Shown: positions 1 to 9,921, counted from the stretch's first letter. The stretch is DNA of 64,000 bases from Chitinophaga silvisoli (GCF_003412465.1 NZ_QTJV01000012.1:124001-188000); one strand, 5' to 3'. Translations and numbers: made by a program. The notes: generated by a model not told the origin, from the sequence alone.

Positions 1-1624
1 AATCTGCACCTGCACGTGTCCTGATCTTGTCGATGCTGGTATAAGCATCGTTCAGGTAATCAGCAGTACCCAGGGAAGCCAGTTCGGCAGCAGCTTCTGC
101 ACGGATCAGCAGTACCTCTGCATAGCGCATTTCAATCCATGGCTGTACGGATCTGTTTTCCAGTACTTCTTCCTGTGGCATACTTTCATTCAGCCATTTC
201 CTGACAGTGAATCCTGACATAGCGCAGGTATTGTCGCCATAGAATACACCTGCTGCACCGGCAGGGTTCATCCTGGTACCATCGTGCAAGGTATAAGCCG
301 TCTGACTACCGCTGGAGGAAGTCACCAGGTTGGATGCGCTGGAAGAGTTCTCATACTTCACCGTACTGTTCTCAGGAATTAAACGGGCAATAGCGGAGGT
401 AGCAGTACCGGTATAAATCCCTCTCCAGATCTGGCAGGCAGTACCTTTGAACTGATCGTTCGGAAGGATGACCGTTGCTCTCAGGCGGGGTTCTGCATTT
501 GCAAAGAACTGCATGGTGCTGTCATACAGTTTGTAGGTACCATCCGCATTGTATACGTCCACATGTCCGTTTGCATCTTTAGGGAAGCCATCGAACATTT
601 CCACGAAGTTCAGGGTAGGATTGGTTTCAGAGGAATAACCGTTTGCACCTTTATATTGTGCAGGTACATTGTATGCATCATAACCATGTACAGATTCAGG
701 ATAGCTGTATTGTTTTACAAAGATCGCTTCTGAACTGGTGGCTTTGGAGAAAAGGTTTTTGAAGTTGTTGTACTGTGCCGTCTTATCGCCTGCAGCCCAG
801 TCATTCATATACAGGGAGTAGCCACCTGCATCTACTGCCAGCGCTGCATTGTAAGCCTGTGTATAGTATTCTTTTGCAAGGTCTGAACTGAGACCACAGA
901 GGCGGATGCCTCCTACTACATAAGAATTGGTATTGTATTTAGCAATAGAGCCTGCATGTACCATTGCTCTTGCCTTCATCGCATAAGCTGCATATTTATT
1001 GGCACGGCCTGTCTGATTGGTGGTAGGTAATAATGCAATGGCACTATCGTAATCAGCAGCTACCAGTTTCCAGGTATCTTCTTCGGAAGAGCGTGCGATA
1101 TCTACATTCTCAATGGATTCTGAGGGGTAGTTCAGTACGCGTGTTACCAAAGGCACGCCACCATAGCGTTTTACCAGTGCATAGTACGTAAAGGCACGGA
1201 TAAAGTAAGCTTCGCCTTTGTATTTGTTCACGGCTGCCTGGGAGTAACTGCCCTGGTAGTTCTTAATGTTCTCCAGGAAGTAATTACATTCCCTGATCAC
1301 GGTGTACAGGTCGCTCCAGGTATCGCCAAAGTCAGTAGAAGTAGACTCATTTTTGGCACCACCAATCTCGCGGCAAATGGCTTCGCCGGACATGGTGCTT
1401 GGTACCTGCAGTACCCAGAAGTGATTGAAGAGGTAGTTCGGACTATAACGGAAATCTTCTATCGGCATTTCACTGTAGATCCTTGCCATGTAAGAGTTGA
1501 TACCAGCTTCAGAACCAAAGATATCACCGTCCTGGATGATATTGGTAGGAGAGATATCCAGTTTGGTACAGGAAAAGAGCGAAAAACCCAGTATGAATGG
1601 TAGTATATATTTAAACTTTTTCAT
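1..1624 (-). CDS. SusD/RagB-family glycan-binding lipoprotein (3' end outside window)
   Basis: Surface lipoprotein that would cap the SusC channel encoded just upstream and bind its glycan or peptide ligand. The frame opens at an ATG (1622-1624, complement) with a lipoprotein signal: MKKFKYILPF, then a hydrophobic stretch ending in LFSC with the lipobox Cys near residue 18. The SusD N-terminal TPR-like part follows, including the typical REC.YFLENI segment and a RAFTYYALVKRYGGVPLV-type helix, and the SusD C-terminal signature (MRYAEVLLIRAEAAAELA) lies near the left edge. About 541 codons are visible and the C-terminus is missing. It starts 11 bp after the SusC stop, so it belongs to the same operon. 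The ligand cannot be inferred. Confidence 0.95.
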   Translation of the reverse strand, partial: MKKFKYILPFILGFSLFSCTKLDISPTNIIQDGDIFGSEAGINSYMARIYSEMPIEDFRYSPNYLFNHFWVLQVPSTMSGEAICREIGGAKNESTSTDFGDTWSDLYTVIRECNYFLENIKNYQGSYSQAAVNKYKGEAYFIRAFTYYALVKRYGGVPLVTRVLNYPSESIENVDIARSSEEDTWKLVAADYDSAIALLPTTNQTGRANKYAAYAMKARAMVHAGSIAKYNTNSYVVGGIRLCGLSSDLAKEYYTQAYNAALAVDAGGYSLYMNDWAAGDKTAQYNNFKNLFSKATSSEAIFVKQYSYPESVHGYDAYNVPAQYKGANGYSSETNPTLNFVEMFDGFPKDANGHVDVYNADGTYKLYDSTMQFFANAEPRLRATVILPNDQFKGTACQIWRGIYTGTATSAIARLIPENSTVKYENSSSASNLVTSSSGSQTAYTLHDGTRMNPAGAAGVFYGDNTCAMSGFTVRKWLNESMPQEEVLENRSVQPWIEMRYAEVLLIRAEAAAELASLGTADYLNDAYTSIDKIRTRAGAD

Positions 1625-1635
1625 AATAACCAGAA

Positions 1636-4600
1636 TTAAAGATTGATGGTGAAGCCCATGTTGTAAGTACGGTTGAGCGGATATACGTTACCGTAGCTAT
1701 CACTTGGATGTTCCGGATCAATGAATTTCATGCTTGACCAGGTATGAGCGTTGTAGACGTTGGCATATACTCTTGCGCCTTTGATGCCTGCGCGTTTCAG
1801 CAGGGATACCGGCAGGGTATAGCCTAACTCAACCGTCTTCAGACGCAGGTAGCTTGCATTTTGGTAAGAGAAAGTAGAATTGCCGCGGGCCACTGTACCT
1901 GTATAAGCATATTTACCTTTCACCCATTTTGTATTAGGATCGTAAGGATTGGCAGTAGGATCAGCCGGGTGCCATCTGTCCATAAACAGTTCGAGTGCAT
2001 TTGAATAATTTGATCCCCAAATTGGCTCGGCTAAAATTTCTACATAGTTCACATATACCTTTGCTGCTCCCTGGAACAACATCGCTAAATCGAATCCTTT
2101 CCAGCTGGCATCCAGTGTCAGACCATAGGAGAACATGGGTCTGCCGCTATACCTGATAGGCTGTAAGTCAAGGTCGCTGATGATACCGTCACCATTGGTA
2201 TCTTCGTATTTGTAGTCACCAGGCAGGGTACCCTGATCATATTTCACTTTGCTGTTTGCAATTTCTTCGTAGCTCTGGAACTGGCCGATGCCTTTGAAGC
2301 CCCATACCATGTCGGAGTAGCGGTTGTTGTTATTGCTTCTCCACTCGTTGTAATTGTTACCGTATTTACCTGATTCCTGGTAAGTGTACTGGGTACGGGT
2401 GAATCCGAATGTACCTCTTACATTGTAGCTGACTTCACCAATCTTGTAGTGGTGGGTAATTTCGATATCGATACCGCGGGTCATATCACCATTCAGGTTT
2501 TCCTGTGGCAGGGCGGCACCTACTACTGATGGCAGACTCACGCTACGGGTGGTGAGCAGGCCGCTGCGTTTGCGCTGGAAGTAGTCAACGATCAAACCTA
2601 ACACCCCATTCTTTGTAGTCAGATCCAGGCCTACATCAAACGTTTTAGCAGTATACCATGTAATATTTTTATTTGCGATACCAGTACTAACAGAACTGTT
2701 CACGTATGTACCATCGAATACAGAACCACCGGGCAGGTTGTTGTAATCACCGTTGGCAGGATAGGTATAACCATTCAGCCATTGGTAGGTAGAGGCATTG
2801 TCATCGCCAAGTACACCATAGGATGCACGGAACTTCGCGTTGTCGATGAATTTCACGTTCAGGTTTTTCCAGAAGTTTTCATCTGTAAAGCGCCAGCCCA
2901 CGGAACCTGAGGGGAAGAAGCCCCAGCGGTGAGAGGCATCGAAACGGGAGGAACCATCGTAACGAAAATTGAATTCCGCGAGGTATTTGCCTTTGTAGTT
3001 ATAGTTGGCTTTACCTACATAACCAATGTTTGCATAATCGTAGAGATCAGCGCTGTTGGTAGACATGCTGCCCTGCTGGTTATCACTGTTACCGGCGGAG
3101 AGCTGATCCAGCAATAAGGAGAGATCGCGTGCTGCGAAGATGTTATCGCCCTGGCGGTGCTGACCTTCCACGAGTGCAAGGATGTTTACATTGTGCACTT
3201 CGTTGAATGTACGCAGGTAGTTCAGTGAGAACTGTGTCAGGATGGATTGCTTGGTATAGAATTCCTTGCGGATGTTGCTGGGACTCTGGTTAGCAGTCGC
3301 GTTGTAGGATTGAGTTGCATCGTCGTAGTTGTACAGGTTGTATTGTTTTTTGTAGATCTTGTTGTCGAGCAGCTGGTAGTCATAACCGAACATACCTTTT
3401 GCGCGCAGACCTGTGATACCTGGTACATCGTACTCCAGGCTTACGTTGGACTGGAACCATTTGTTACCATATTTCCTGTAACCGGATTTATTGGCATCGG
3501 CCATGGCTACGGGGTTGGAACCGTCTACGGAACCTACCTGCAGGTAGTCGTGGTTGCCATTGGCATAGATGGGTTGAATGGCAGCAGATCTTTCCATAGA
3601 GCGGATGATCCAGTCAGTGCTTTCGTAGTTCTTATTGGATTCATCGTAGATGCCGTTCAGCTGGAAGTCAGCTTTCAGTCTGTCGGTGATCCTGCCTGTC
3701 ACATTAGAGCGTAAGTTGTAGCGTTTGTAGCTGTTGCTGTTACTGCGCAGGAAGGATTCCTGTGAGAGGTAACCGAGGGAGGCATAATACTGCACCCTGT
3801 CGGAACCGCCGCTGGTGCTCAGGTTGTGCTGAGACATAGGGGCAGAAGGTCTGATCACGGCAGTATACCAGTCAGTACCTTGTTTGGTGCCATTCCTGTA
3901 GGCTTCCACTTCATCGAGTGAGTAGCGGAGCGTACCGCCGTTCTGGTTGTGCATGGACTTCTCGTTGGCGAGGGTCATCCAGTCGGCCGCGCTGGTGCTC
4001 TTCGGAGAACCGATAGGGGTTTGGATCCCGAAGTTGGCGTTGTAGTTGATAACGTTGGTACCAGCCTTACCTTTTTTGGTAGTGATGAGTACCACACCAT
4101 TTGCAGCGCGTACCCCGTATACTGCGGCAGAAGCGTCTTTCAGTACGGAGATGCTTTCTACGTCGTCAGGATTGAGGCGGGCCATGTTATCGCGTGGGAT
4201 TCCGTCGATGATGATGAGGGCATCGCCCATCCCGCGGATGTCGAAGGTATTATTGAAGGTACCTGGTTCTGAGGATTTCTGAACGATGCGTACGCCGGCC
4301 AGTTTACCAGTCAGCATGTTAGTTACGTTTTCGTTCTTGGTGCGGACGATGTCTGCGCTTTTAATGGCAGCTACCGCACCTGTTACGGTAGCTTTTGTTT
4401 GCTGACCGTAACCTACCACTACCACTTCCCCCAGGGACTTGTTTTCTGCGGATAATTTAATATCGATGCGTGTACGGTTGCCTACCACTACTTCTTTCGG
4501 AGAGAAGCCGATGAAAGTAAAGAGCAGGGTATCGTTTTCGCTGCGTACGTGAAGTACGAAGTTACCGCTGGCATCGGAGGTAGTACCTCTGCCGGTACCT

Positions 4601-5046
4601 TTGATCCCAATGCTAACGCCGGGTAAGGGCTCGTTGGCATCGTTGGTCACTCTACCGCTGATAGTGATATCGGCAGGCGGAGCGGGAGGGGTAGCGGGCT
4701 TGTCTTTTTGTCTGATGATGATGGTTTTCTGTTTGATCGTATAATCCAGCGGCTGGTCTTTGAAGCAAAGGCGCAGCACCTCATCGATTGGAGAGTTGGT
4801 CACTGAAATGCTTACCGGGCGGGCGCTGGCGAGCATGGGTGAATTATAGAGAAAGTTGTAACCGCTTTGTTGTTTCAGGTCCATCAGGAGTTTTTCCAGT
4901 GGCACATTATGCTCCGATATGGTTACATTTTGTGCGTGACCGTGTACCTGAACGGCAGTGAAAAGTACTAATAGAAAAGTTTTGAGTAGCAGTTTTAATG
5001 GCACGTGGAATTGCCATGGCTTCTTAAATTGTAGATAGCATCGCAT
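1636..5046 (-). CDS. SusC/RagA-family TonB-dependent receptor with N-terminal STN domain
   Basis: TonB-dependent outer-membrane importer, 1136 aa. In order: signal region (about 1-38), STN/secretin-TonB short domain (about 40-110) that in this class talks to a FecR anti-sigma factor, a carboxypeptidase-regulatory-like domain (about 125-210; ISGRVTNDANEPLPGVSIGI), a plug domain with the SusC signature (VVVVGYGQQTKATVTGAV) and VLKDASAAVYGVRAANGVVL, and a long beta-barrel ending in an aromatic/hydrophobic C-terminus (NMGFTINL). It precedes SusD by 11 bp and follows FecR by about 100 bp. The STN domain plus adjacent FecR and ECF sigma genes imply trans-envelope signalling when ligand is bound. 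The substrate is unknown. Confidence 0.97.
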   Translation of the reverse strand: MRCYLQFKKPWQFHVPLKLLLKTFLLVLFTAVQVHGHAQNVTISEHNVPLEKLLMDLKQQSGYNFLYNSPMLASARPVSISVTNSPIDEVLRLCFKDQPLDYTIKQKTIIIRQKDKPATPPAPPADITISGRVTNDANEPLPGVSIGIKGTGRGTTSDASGNFVLHVRSENDTLLFTFIGFSPKEVVVGNRTRIDIKLSAENKSLGEVVVVGYGQQTKATVTGAVAAIKSADIVRTKNENVTNMLTGKLAGVRIVQKSSEPGTFNNTFDIRGMGDALIIIDGIPRDNMARLNPDDVESISVLKDASAAVYGVRAANGVVLITTKKGKAGTNVINYNANFGIQTPIGSPKSTSAADWMTLANEKSMHNQNGGTLRYSLDEVEAYRNGTKQGTDWYTAVIRPSAPMSQHNLSTSGGSDRVQYYASLGYLSQESFLRSNSNSYKRYNLRSNVTGRITDRLKADFQLNGIYDESNKNYESTDWIIRSMERSAAIQPIYANGNHDYLQVGSVDGSNPVAMADANKSGYRKYGNKWFQSNVSLEYDVPGITGLRAKGMFGYDYQLLDNKIYKKQYNLYNYDDATQSYNATANQSPSNIRKEFYTKQSILTQFSLNYLRTFNEVHNVNILALVEGQHRQGDNIFAARDLSLLLDQLSAGNSDNQQGSMSTNSADLYDYANIGYVGKANYNYKGKYLAEFNFRYDGSSRFDASHRWGFFPSGSVGWRFTDENFWKNLNVKFIDNAKFRASYGVLGDDNASTYQWLNGYTYPANGDYNNLPGGSVFDGTYVNSSVSTGIANKNITWYTAKTFDVGLDLTTKNGVLGLIVDYFQRKRSGLLTTRSVSLPSVVGAALPQENLNGDMTRGIDIEITHHYKIGEVSYNVRGTFGFTRTQYTYQESGKYGNNYNEWRSNNNNRYSDMVWGFKGIGQFQSYEEIANSKVKYDQGTLPGDYKYEDTNGDGIISDLDLQPIRYSGRPMFSYGLTLDASWKGFDLAMLFQGAAKVYVNYVEILAEPIWGSNYSNALELFMDRWHPADPTANPYDPNTKWVKGKYAYTGTVARGNSTFSYQNASYLRLKTVELGYTLPVSLLKRAGIKGARVYANVYNAHTWSSMKFIDPEHPSDSYGNVYPLNRTYNMGFTINL

Positions 5047-5148
5047 AGATGTACGTTTTGGAATTTATGAATGTCTGTTTTTAGAGAAATACGATTCCCT
5101 TTCCGGGGCAGGGTCTGCGCCGGTTGTAGTAATTTTTAAAGGATGATG

Positions 5149-6285
5149 TTAAGGTAATACCGTCAGTTCTCTTCCCTGAATCCTGAAGTGAATGGTGCCG
5201 GTGAGTTCAATCATGCTGAGTACTTCCGAAATATTATCAAAACGTGAAATGGTGCCGGAAAAGATTTTTCCCGTCATGTCGCCTTGGTAATTTACCCTTA
5301 CGTCATACCAGCGTGCAAGTTTTCGCATAATGCTTTGTATGTTTTCATGGTCAAAAGTAAAGAAGCCGTTTTTCCAGGCTATTGCTTCTTCTAAGTTTGC
5401 TTTGCAGGTGGTGATCTGACTGATAGAATCAGTGATCTGTGCCTGCATTCCGGGCCTGAGTAATTGTTCACCGGAGCGATTGTTCACTTTGACAGCGCCC
5501 TGCAGGAGGGTTACTTTGCTCTTCGCCTCGTCTTTATAAGCCATGACGTTGAAGTGGGTACCCAGTACAGTGATGGTGTTGCCGTTGAAGTTTACCTTAA
5601 ATGGTTTGGATTCGTCTTTAGCAATTTCGAAATATACTTCCCCGCTTATTTCCACTGTCCTTTCATTGTTCCTGAAGGTGGTTGGGAATCGTAGGGATGA
5701 GGTGGCATTGAGCCATGCTTTGGTGCCATCTTCGAGTACGATCTGGTATTGCCCGCCGGTGGGGGTAGAGATCGTGCTCCAGGATGTTGCGTTTGTACCA
5801 GTTCTGTCGTTATATTCTATTAGTCCATTCTGAACCTGTTTAATTGTTACACCGTTTTTTGTAGTCAGTGAACCTGCACCTGCGCTATCGAGCGTAATCG
5901 TGGAGCCGTCTGCCAGGGTCAGGATAGCTTTGTTACTGCCGGGCGTTACCTTGTTTGCAGCAAGGGTTTTAGGCGCTGCCGGGGGCAGTTTTGAGTTATT
6001 CTTATAGATGGATGAAAAGAGGATGACGAGGCCTGTTACGGCTGCGGCTGCTGTGAGAATGGTGGTCAGTGTCCTGATTTTGGTTCGCCTTTTGGGCCTG
6101 ATGTCCTTTTCGAGCAGTGCGTGTAATTCTTCTTCTATTTCGGCTTTGTCACCCATTTCAGCTTGCCAGGGGTGTTCTTCCGCTTCTATCTGGTCGGTAT
6201 ATTCCAGCAGTCGTTGTTTTTCATCGGCTGTAATGGTGCCTGATATCAGTTTTTCGTATAGCAAAAAGAATTCCCGTGGAGTCAT
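5149..6285 (-). CDS. FecR-family anti-sigma factor
   Basis: Inner-membrane anti-sigma factor of 378 aa. A cytoplasmic N-terminal region (about 1-85, MTPREFFLLYEKLISGTI) is followed by one transmembrane helix (about 88-108, LTTILTAAAAVTGLVILFSS), then the periplasmic FecR domain (about 180-275; GEVYFEIAKDESKPFKV, ITVLGTHFNVMAY) and the C-terminal DUF4974 region (about 305-376) that contacts the receptor STN domain. It lies between the STN-type SusC, same strand and downstream, and the divergent ECF sigma gene at 6447. The three are inferred to form one cell-surface signalling unit. Having anti-sigma and sigma genes divergent, rather than in tandem as at 39-40.8 kb, is slightly unusual. Confidence 0.94.
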   Translation of the reverse strand: MTPREFFLLYEKLISGTITADEKQRLLEYTDQIEAEEHPWQAEMGDKAEIEEELHALLEKDIRPKRRTKIRTLTTILTAAAAVTGLVILFSSIYKNNSKLPPAAPKTLAANKVTPGSNKAILTLADGSTITLDSAGAGSLTTKNGVTIKQVQNGLIEYNDRTGTNATSWSTISTPTGGQYQIVLEDGTKAWLNATSSLRFPTTFRNNERTVEISGEVYFEIAKDESKPFKVNFNGNTITVLGTHFNVMAYKDEAKSKVTLLQGAVKVNNRSGEQLLRPGMQAQITDSISQITTCKANLEEAIAWKNGFFTFDHENIQSIMRKLARWYDVRVNYQGDMTGKIFSGTISRFDNISEVLSMIELTGTIHFRIQGRELTVLP

Positions 6286-6446
6286 TTGTTTGATTTATAG
6301 GTATCTTATAATACTTGAGACCTTTTTGGGCCCGCACACACATAAAATTCATAATTTTTTTTTGCCGGCAGGCGGGGCCGAGAAAAAAATAAATAATCTC
6401 AGCCAAAGTGCTACCTTTATTCCACACTACGTTATGTCCATTTAAC

Positions 6447-7013
6447 ATGTCCTTAGGCCATATATCAGACCACGAACTTTGGGAGTCCATATTAAGGGGG
6501 GATCAGGCGGCTTTTTCTTACTTCTTTAAGAAGCATTGGCAGTCGGTGTATACAACTGTATTTTTCCAATTAAAAGACAGGGAAGTCAGTAAAGAAATCA
6601 CCCACGACATTTTCCTGAACATCTGGTTAAAGAGAGAACATCTGGAAATACTATCATTCTCGGCGTACCTGAAAGCGGCGGGTAGGTATCATGTGTACAG
6701 GCATCTGAAGAAAGAAAAAATCAAACCTGTTGCATTTAACGAGGAGCTGGGCTTGCTGGAAGATTATGCATGTGAGAACGAAGGTGACCAGCAGTTGTCG
6801 CGACAGGAGCTGGAGAATAATGTAGACGAGGTAGTAAGGGCATTGCCCAAGCGATGCAGGGAGGTGTTTATCCTGAGCAGACAGGAACATTTGTCCAATG
6901 ATCAGATAGCAGGGCGGCTGGGAATCTCAAAACGTACCGTTGAGAACCAGATTACCTACGCACTGCAACATTTAAGAACGATGTTGAAAGTGATCTCTAT
7001 ATTTTTGTTTTAG
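6447..7013 (+). CDS. ECF RNA polymerase sigma factor (Bacteroidetes FecI-like)
   Basis: Sigma-70 family ECF factor, about 188 aa from the preferred ATG at 6447 (MSLGHISDHELWESILRG). An in-frame ATG at 6408 would add 13 unlikely residues. Region 2 is visible (FSYFFKKHWQSVYTTVFFQLKDREVSKEITHDIFLNIW, residues given in two conserved blocks), and region 4 carries the helix-turn-helix (LPKRCREVFILSRQEHLSNDQIAGRLGISKRTVENQI, likewise contiguous blocks). It is divergent from the FecR gene at 5149-6285 across about 160 bp. It is expected to direct transcription of the FecR-SusC-SusD locus when FecR releases it. Confidence 0.93.
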   Translation: MSLGHISDHELWESILRGDQAAFSYFFKKHWQSVYTTVFFQLKDREVSKEITHDIFLNIWLKREHLEILSFSAYLKAAGRYHVYRHLKKEKIKPVAFNEELGLLEDYACENEGDQQLSRQELENNVDEVVRALPKRCREVFILSRQEHLSNDQIAGRLGISKRTVENQITYALQHLRTMLKVISIFLF

Positions 7014-7440
7014 AAGATGCTGTTGTAAATTTTGTCCTGCATTGTATCGTGATGTTCCAGTCTTGTGAATATGTAAATTTTAGGTTCAGTCTTAATCCTG
7101 CATAAGCCAGGTATTTATTATAATCAACTTCTTTTTGGTGCCTGCATACTGGATGAGTGCATCCAGTTTCATACAATTTCCTCCCGGCAATGGTTTCACA
7201 CATAGCCTGGAATTCTCTTTCTGTAGATTCCTTTGTAGCTGCTGGTAATACGTTTTATACTGGCCAGGCATCACATTGTCCGGCGATTTCCTGTTTTTTT
7301 AGCCTATTTTACTTGCAGGTGGGGCATCGGTTGTATCAAAAGTAAAATTCCCGGATTTTAATCCGGGTACCTGAAGGAGAGAATTTTTGTTTATGAAATT
7401 CTCAATGTCTTCAGGTTACTTTTGATACAGCCTTTTTTAG
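7014..7440. other. 427-bp intergenic stretch without a convincing gene
   Basis: Lies between the ECF sigma gene and the convergent GH127 gene. Short open frames occur on both strands but none shows a family signature, a signal peptide or coupling to a neighbour. The only clear structure is the nested inverted repeat at 7329-7432, next to the 3' end of the GH127 gene. Confidence 0.5.
7329..7432. repeat. Nested inverted repeat with two inner hairpins
   Basis: Outer arms of 17 bp (7329-7345, GGTTGTATCAAAAGTAA, and 7416-7432) pair with a single T/C difference. Inside are a perfect 8-bp hairpin with a two-base loop (7350-7357 with 7360-7367, CCCGGATT/AATCCGGG) and a second stem, ACCTGAAG (7369-7376) with CTTCAGGT (7409-7416), which encloses GAGAATTT/AAATTCTC (7379-7386 with 7396-7403). 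The fold would be a three-way junction. The right end runs into CCTTTTTTAG just before the GH127 stop codon, so on one strand it may act as a terminator. The CCGGGTACCTGAA core also occurs in slightly altered form in the repeat array at 28069-28337. Confidence 0.75.
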
Positions 7441-9843
7441 TTATTGTACATTCCATTCATGGATACCTGATGAATTATCTTTTGGTAATTGTACTACCAG
7501 CCTTAAAGCAGTGGTGTTCACCGGTTCAAAAGTGACGCTGTTGTATTTGTCTTTTGCAATTTCGTAAGGTGTCTTATTTACTACAGGTACCCAATCATCA
7601 CCTTTCCTGTAATAGAGTTTCCAGCTGGCCGGAATTCGGCATCCCCCAAATGGCCCGTCATCATACCAGTATACTTTAGATCCTGAAATCGTATAGGTCT
7701 GGTCAAAATCATATTGCACCCATTCAAGCGTATCGTGCTTTGGCCACCAATGGAGGTAGAGCGCACTGTTGTCATGGGCATCTGCCGGATCGTATTGATC
7801 ATTCAGAGCCATGAACATGCGTTTGTTTTTGATGCTGGCACTCACAGTAGCTTTAGAGGCAATGGTAGGAGCGGGCTTAGGTCTGGCAGCAGAGGCTTCG
7901 TAAGGGATCCATACAGCCATTTCGGAAGGTCCCCGGTTAGCCCATGCGTAATAGGGAATGGCGGTGACTGTTTGTTGGGATGTGATCAATGCATCGCTGT
8001 TTAACTGGCGGCTGGATGAACTGCCTTCCATTTGTAACACCGTGACACCATTCAAGAAATCAGGTTTGTATGCGGCGGTAATGGCGGCGTTTTTGTCGAC
8101 CACAATATTTTGCACAGTCGCATCTTTATTGTCAGGTCCTTCCAGGCAATACATGATAGGACCCCGTTCCAGCGCAAAGCGTTTTTTGTCAGCTGCTACC
8201 TGGTCATTGGCGATGATCTTTTGTACGCTCATTGGCAGGGAGAGACTCACTTTATCACCTGCTTTCCAGCTTCGCTGCATCACCGCATAGCCTTTTTCCA
8301 TTTTGTAGGTAGCAGGTTTGCCATTCAGCAGGATAGTGTATTTCGCTAAGCCGGCACTGTCTGCGTCGCGGTATAAGTCGCCCGGTACAGGCGTACCTTT
8401 TGCCCATTCAGGAATACGGATGTGGAGGGCGAAGGTAGCCGCCTTCGCAGGTTTTACAGCTATCTCTACCTGTCCATCCCATGGGTAATTGGTGGTTTGT
8501 GTGATCTGTACTTTACTTACAGGCAATTTGATCGTCGCCGTATTGCCAGCAAATAAATTTATATAGAGGTTGTTTTGGTTCTGTGCATAAATATACCCCG
8601 GCATAGAAGGCAGGAACCTTGTCATATTTGAAATACAACAGGCACAGCCAAACCATGCACTTCGCTGATGCTGGCCCATAGATGCCAATGGATTCGGATA
8701 AAAGAACCGGTCACCGGAAAGTGATACACCAGATAATAATCCATTGTATAAAGTCCGCTCCAATACATCAATGTACTTTGCATCGCCATGTAGGAGGAAC
8801 ATCCTGCTATTCCAATATACATTTGCTATTGCTGCACAGGTCTCGGCATACGCACTCATATTCGGCAGCTCATATGCCTGGCCGAATGCTTCCCCATTGC
8901 CGGTAGCGCCAATACCTCCCGTGATGTAGAGCTTCTTTTCCACCACATCATGCCAGATGTCATCTATCGCATGCAGGTACTGCTGATCACCTGTCAGCGC
9001 AGCTACATCCGCCATGCCGGTGTACATATAAGTCGCTCTTACTGCATGGCCTTTTGCTTCATGCTGGTCTACCACTTTGGTGAATGACTGGTTATATTCA
9101 CCGCTATAGGGTGAACCCGGGCCGCGTACATCTAAGAAGAATTTCGCAAGATGGAGATAAGCTGTATCCCCGGTTACACGGTATAATTTAGTCAATCCTG
9201 TTTCTACGATCTGGTGCCCCGGCCATTTTTCTTCTTTGCCATAGCCGAAAGTTTTAACTAAGAGGTCTGCGTTTTTAATGGCAATATTCAATAAAGTCTT
9301 TTTACCTGTCGCCTGGTAATGTGCTACTGCTGCTTCGTACAAATGTCCTGCATTATACAACTCATGACTCAGGTCTTCCTCCATTTCCCAGCGCTTTGTA
9401 CCTATCCATGGATGCGGGTGTGCGGCATGCACGGTGCGGAAAGTATATAAATATCCATCCTTCTCCTGTGCCGCCCCGATGATTGCAATCAGGGAATCAA
9501 GGTATTTTTCCAGCTCGGGGTTCTTCTTCACCTGCAGGCCATAGGAAGCTCCTTCAATCACTTTATAAAGGTCGGTATCATCAAAAGTATATTCCGTCAT
9601 AGAATCGCCCGGTATGGTATGGGCCGCACGCCTGAAGTTGTCGATACGCCCGGTTTTGCGGCATTGCTCCAGGGTATATGGAATCGTTACCTCTGCATTC
9701 GTCCTGATCTTAGGTGCCCAGAAATGGTCAGTTACCTGTACCTGTGTAAAGGCTACAGGTTGTATGGGATAATCTTTTTTCACCTGTGCCTGAAGGCTGG
9801 TACAGCATCCAATCGTTGCGATGATGAGTGTCTTTATCTTCAT
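7441..9843 (-). CDS. GH127-type (DUF1680) beta-L-arabinofuranosidase-like glycoside hydrolase
   Basis: Secreted 800-aa glycosidase with a signal peptide (MKIKTLIIATIGCCTSLQAQ). An alpha/alpha-barrel GH127 domain spans about residues 30-620. The zinc-thiolate site of the family is intact: E334-T-C336 and C402-C403 match the Glu/Cys/Cys/Cys ligands described for Bifidobacterium HypBA1, with C402 in the nucleophile position and E318 (GEAF) in the acid/base position. A C-terminal discoidin-like domain (about 690-800; SGSKVYWYDDGPFGGCR) probably binds carbohydrate. Expected activity is exo-release of beta-L-arabinofuranose or a related sugar from plant glycans, but specificity within this family varies. 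It is monocistronic as seen, with the inverted repeat 7329-7432 at its 3' end. Confidence 0.9.
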   Translation of the reverse strand: MKIKTLIIATIGCCTSLQAQVKKDYPIQPVAFTQVQVTDHFWAPKIRTNAEVTIPYTLEQCRKTGRIDNFRRAAHTIPGDSMTEYTFDDTDLYKVIEGASYGLQVKKNPELEKYLDSLIAIIGAAQEKDGYLYTFRTVHAAHPHPWIGTKRWEMEEDLSHELYNAGHLYEAAVAHYQATGKKTLLNIAIKNADLLVKTFGYGKEEKWPGHQIVETGLTKLYRVTGDTAYLHLAKFFLDVRGPGSPYSGEYNQSFTKVVDQHEAKGHAVRATYMYTGMADVAALTGDQQYLHAIDDIWHDVVEKKLYITGGIGATGNGEAFGQAYELPNMSAYAETCAAIANVYWNSRMFLLHGDAKYIDVLERTLYNGLLSGVSLSGDRFFYPNPLASMGQHQRSAWFGCACCISNMTRFLPSMPGYIYAQNQNNLYINLFAGNTATIKLPVSKVQITQTTNYPWDGQVEIAVKPAKAATFALHIRIPEWAKGTPVPGDLYRDADSAGLAKYTILLNGKPATYKMEKGYAVMQRSWKAGDKVSLSLPMSVQKIIANDQVAADKKRFALERGPIMYCLEGPDNKDATVQNIVVDKNAAITAAYKPDFLNGVTVLQMEGSSSSRQLNSDALITSQQTVTAIPYYAWANRGPSEMAVWIPYEASAARPKPAPTIASKATVSASIKNKRMFMALNDQYDPADAHDNSALYLHWWPKHDTLEWVQYDFDQTYTISGSKVYWYDDGPFGGCRIPASWKLYYRKGDDWVPVVNKTPYEIAKDKYNSVTFEPVNTTALRLVVQLPKDNSSGIHEWNVQ

Positions 9844-9921
9844 AGGGATGAAATTATTGATTCCCCCGGGAATGGGTTAAATAGATATTAATCAGATTTG
9901 CCTGTATATTAGCAGAATTTT

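Noticed and set aside
3247..3714. 155-codon plus-strand frame inside the first SusC gene
   Set aside because: Antisense shadow of a strongly supported receptor gene, with no homology pattern of its own.
6997..7274. Two overlapping minus-strand frames of 60-68 codons with YAGLRLNLKFTY-like and KLDALIQYAGTKK-like segments
   Set aside because: They faintly resemble the end of an outer-membrane barrel, but no conserved motif, start context or continuous frame supports a gene; noted only as a possible remnant.
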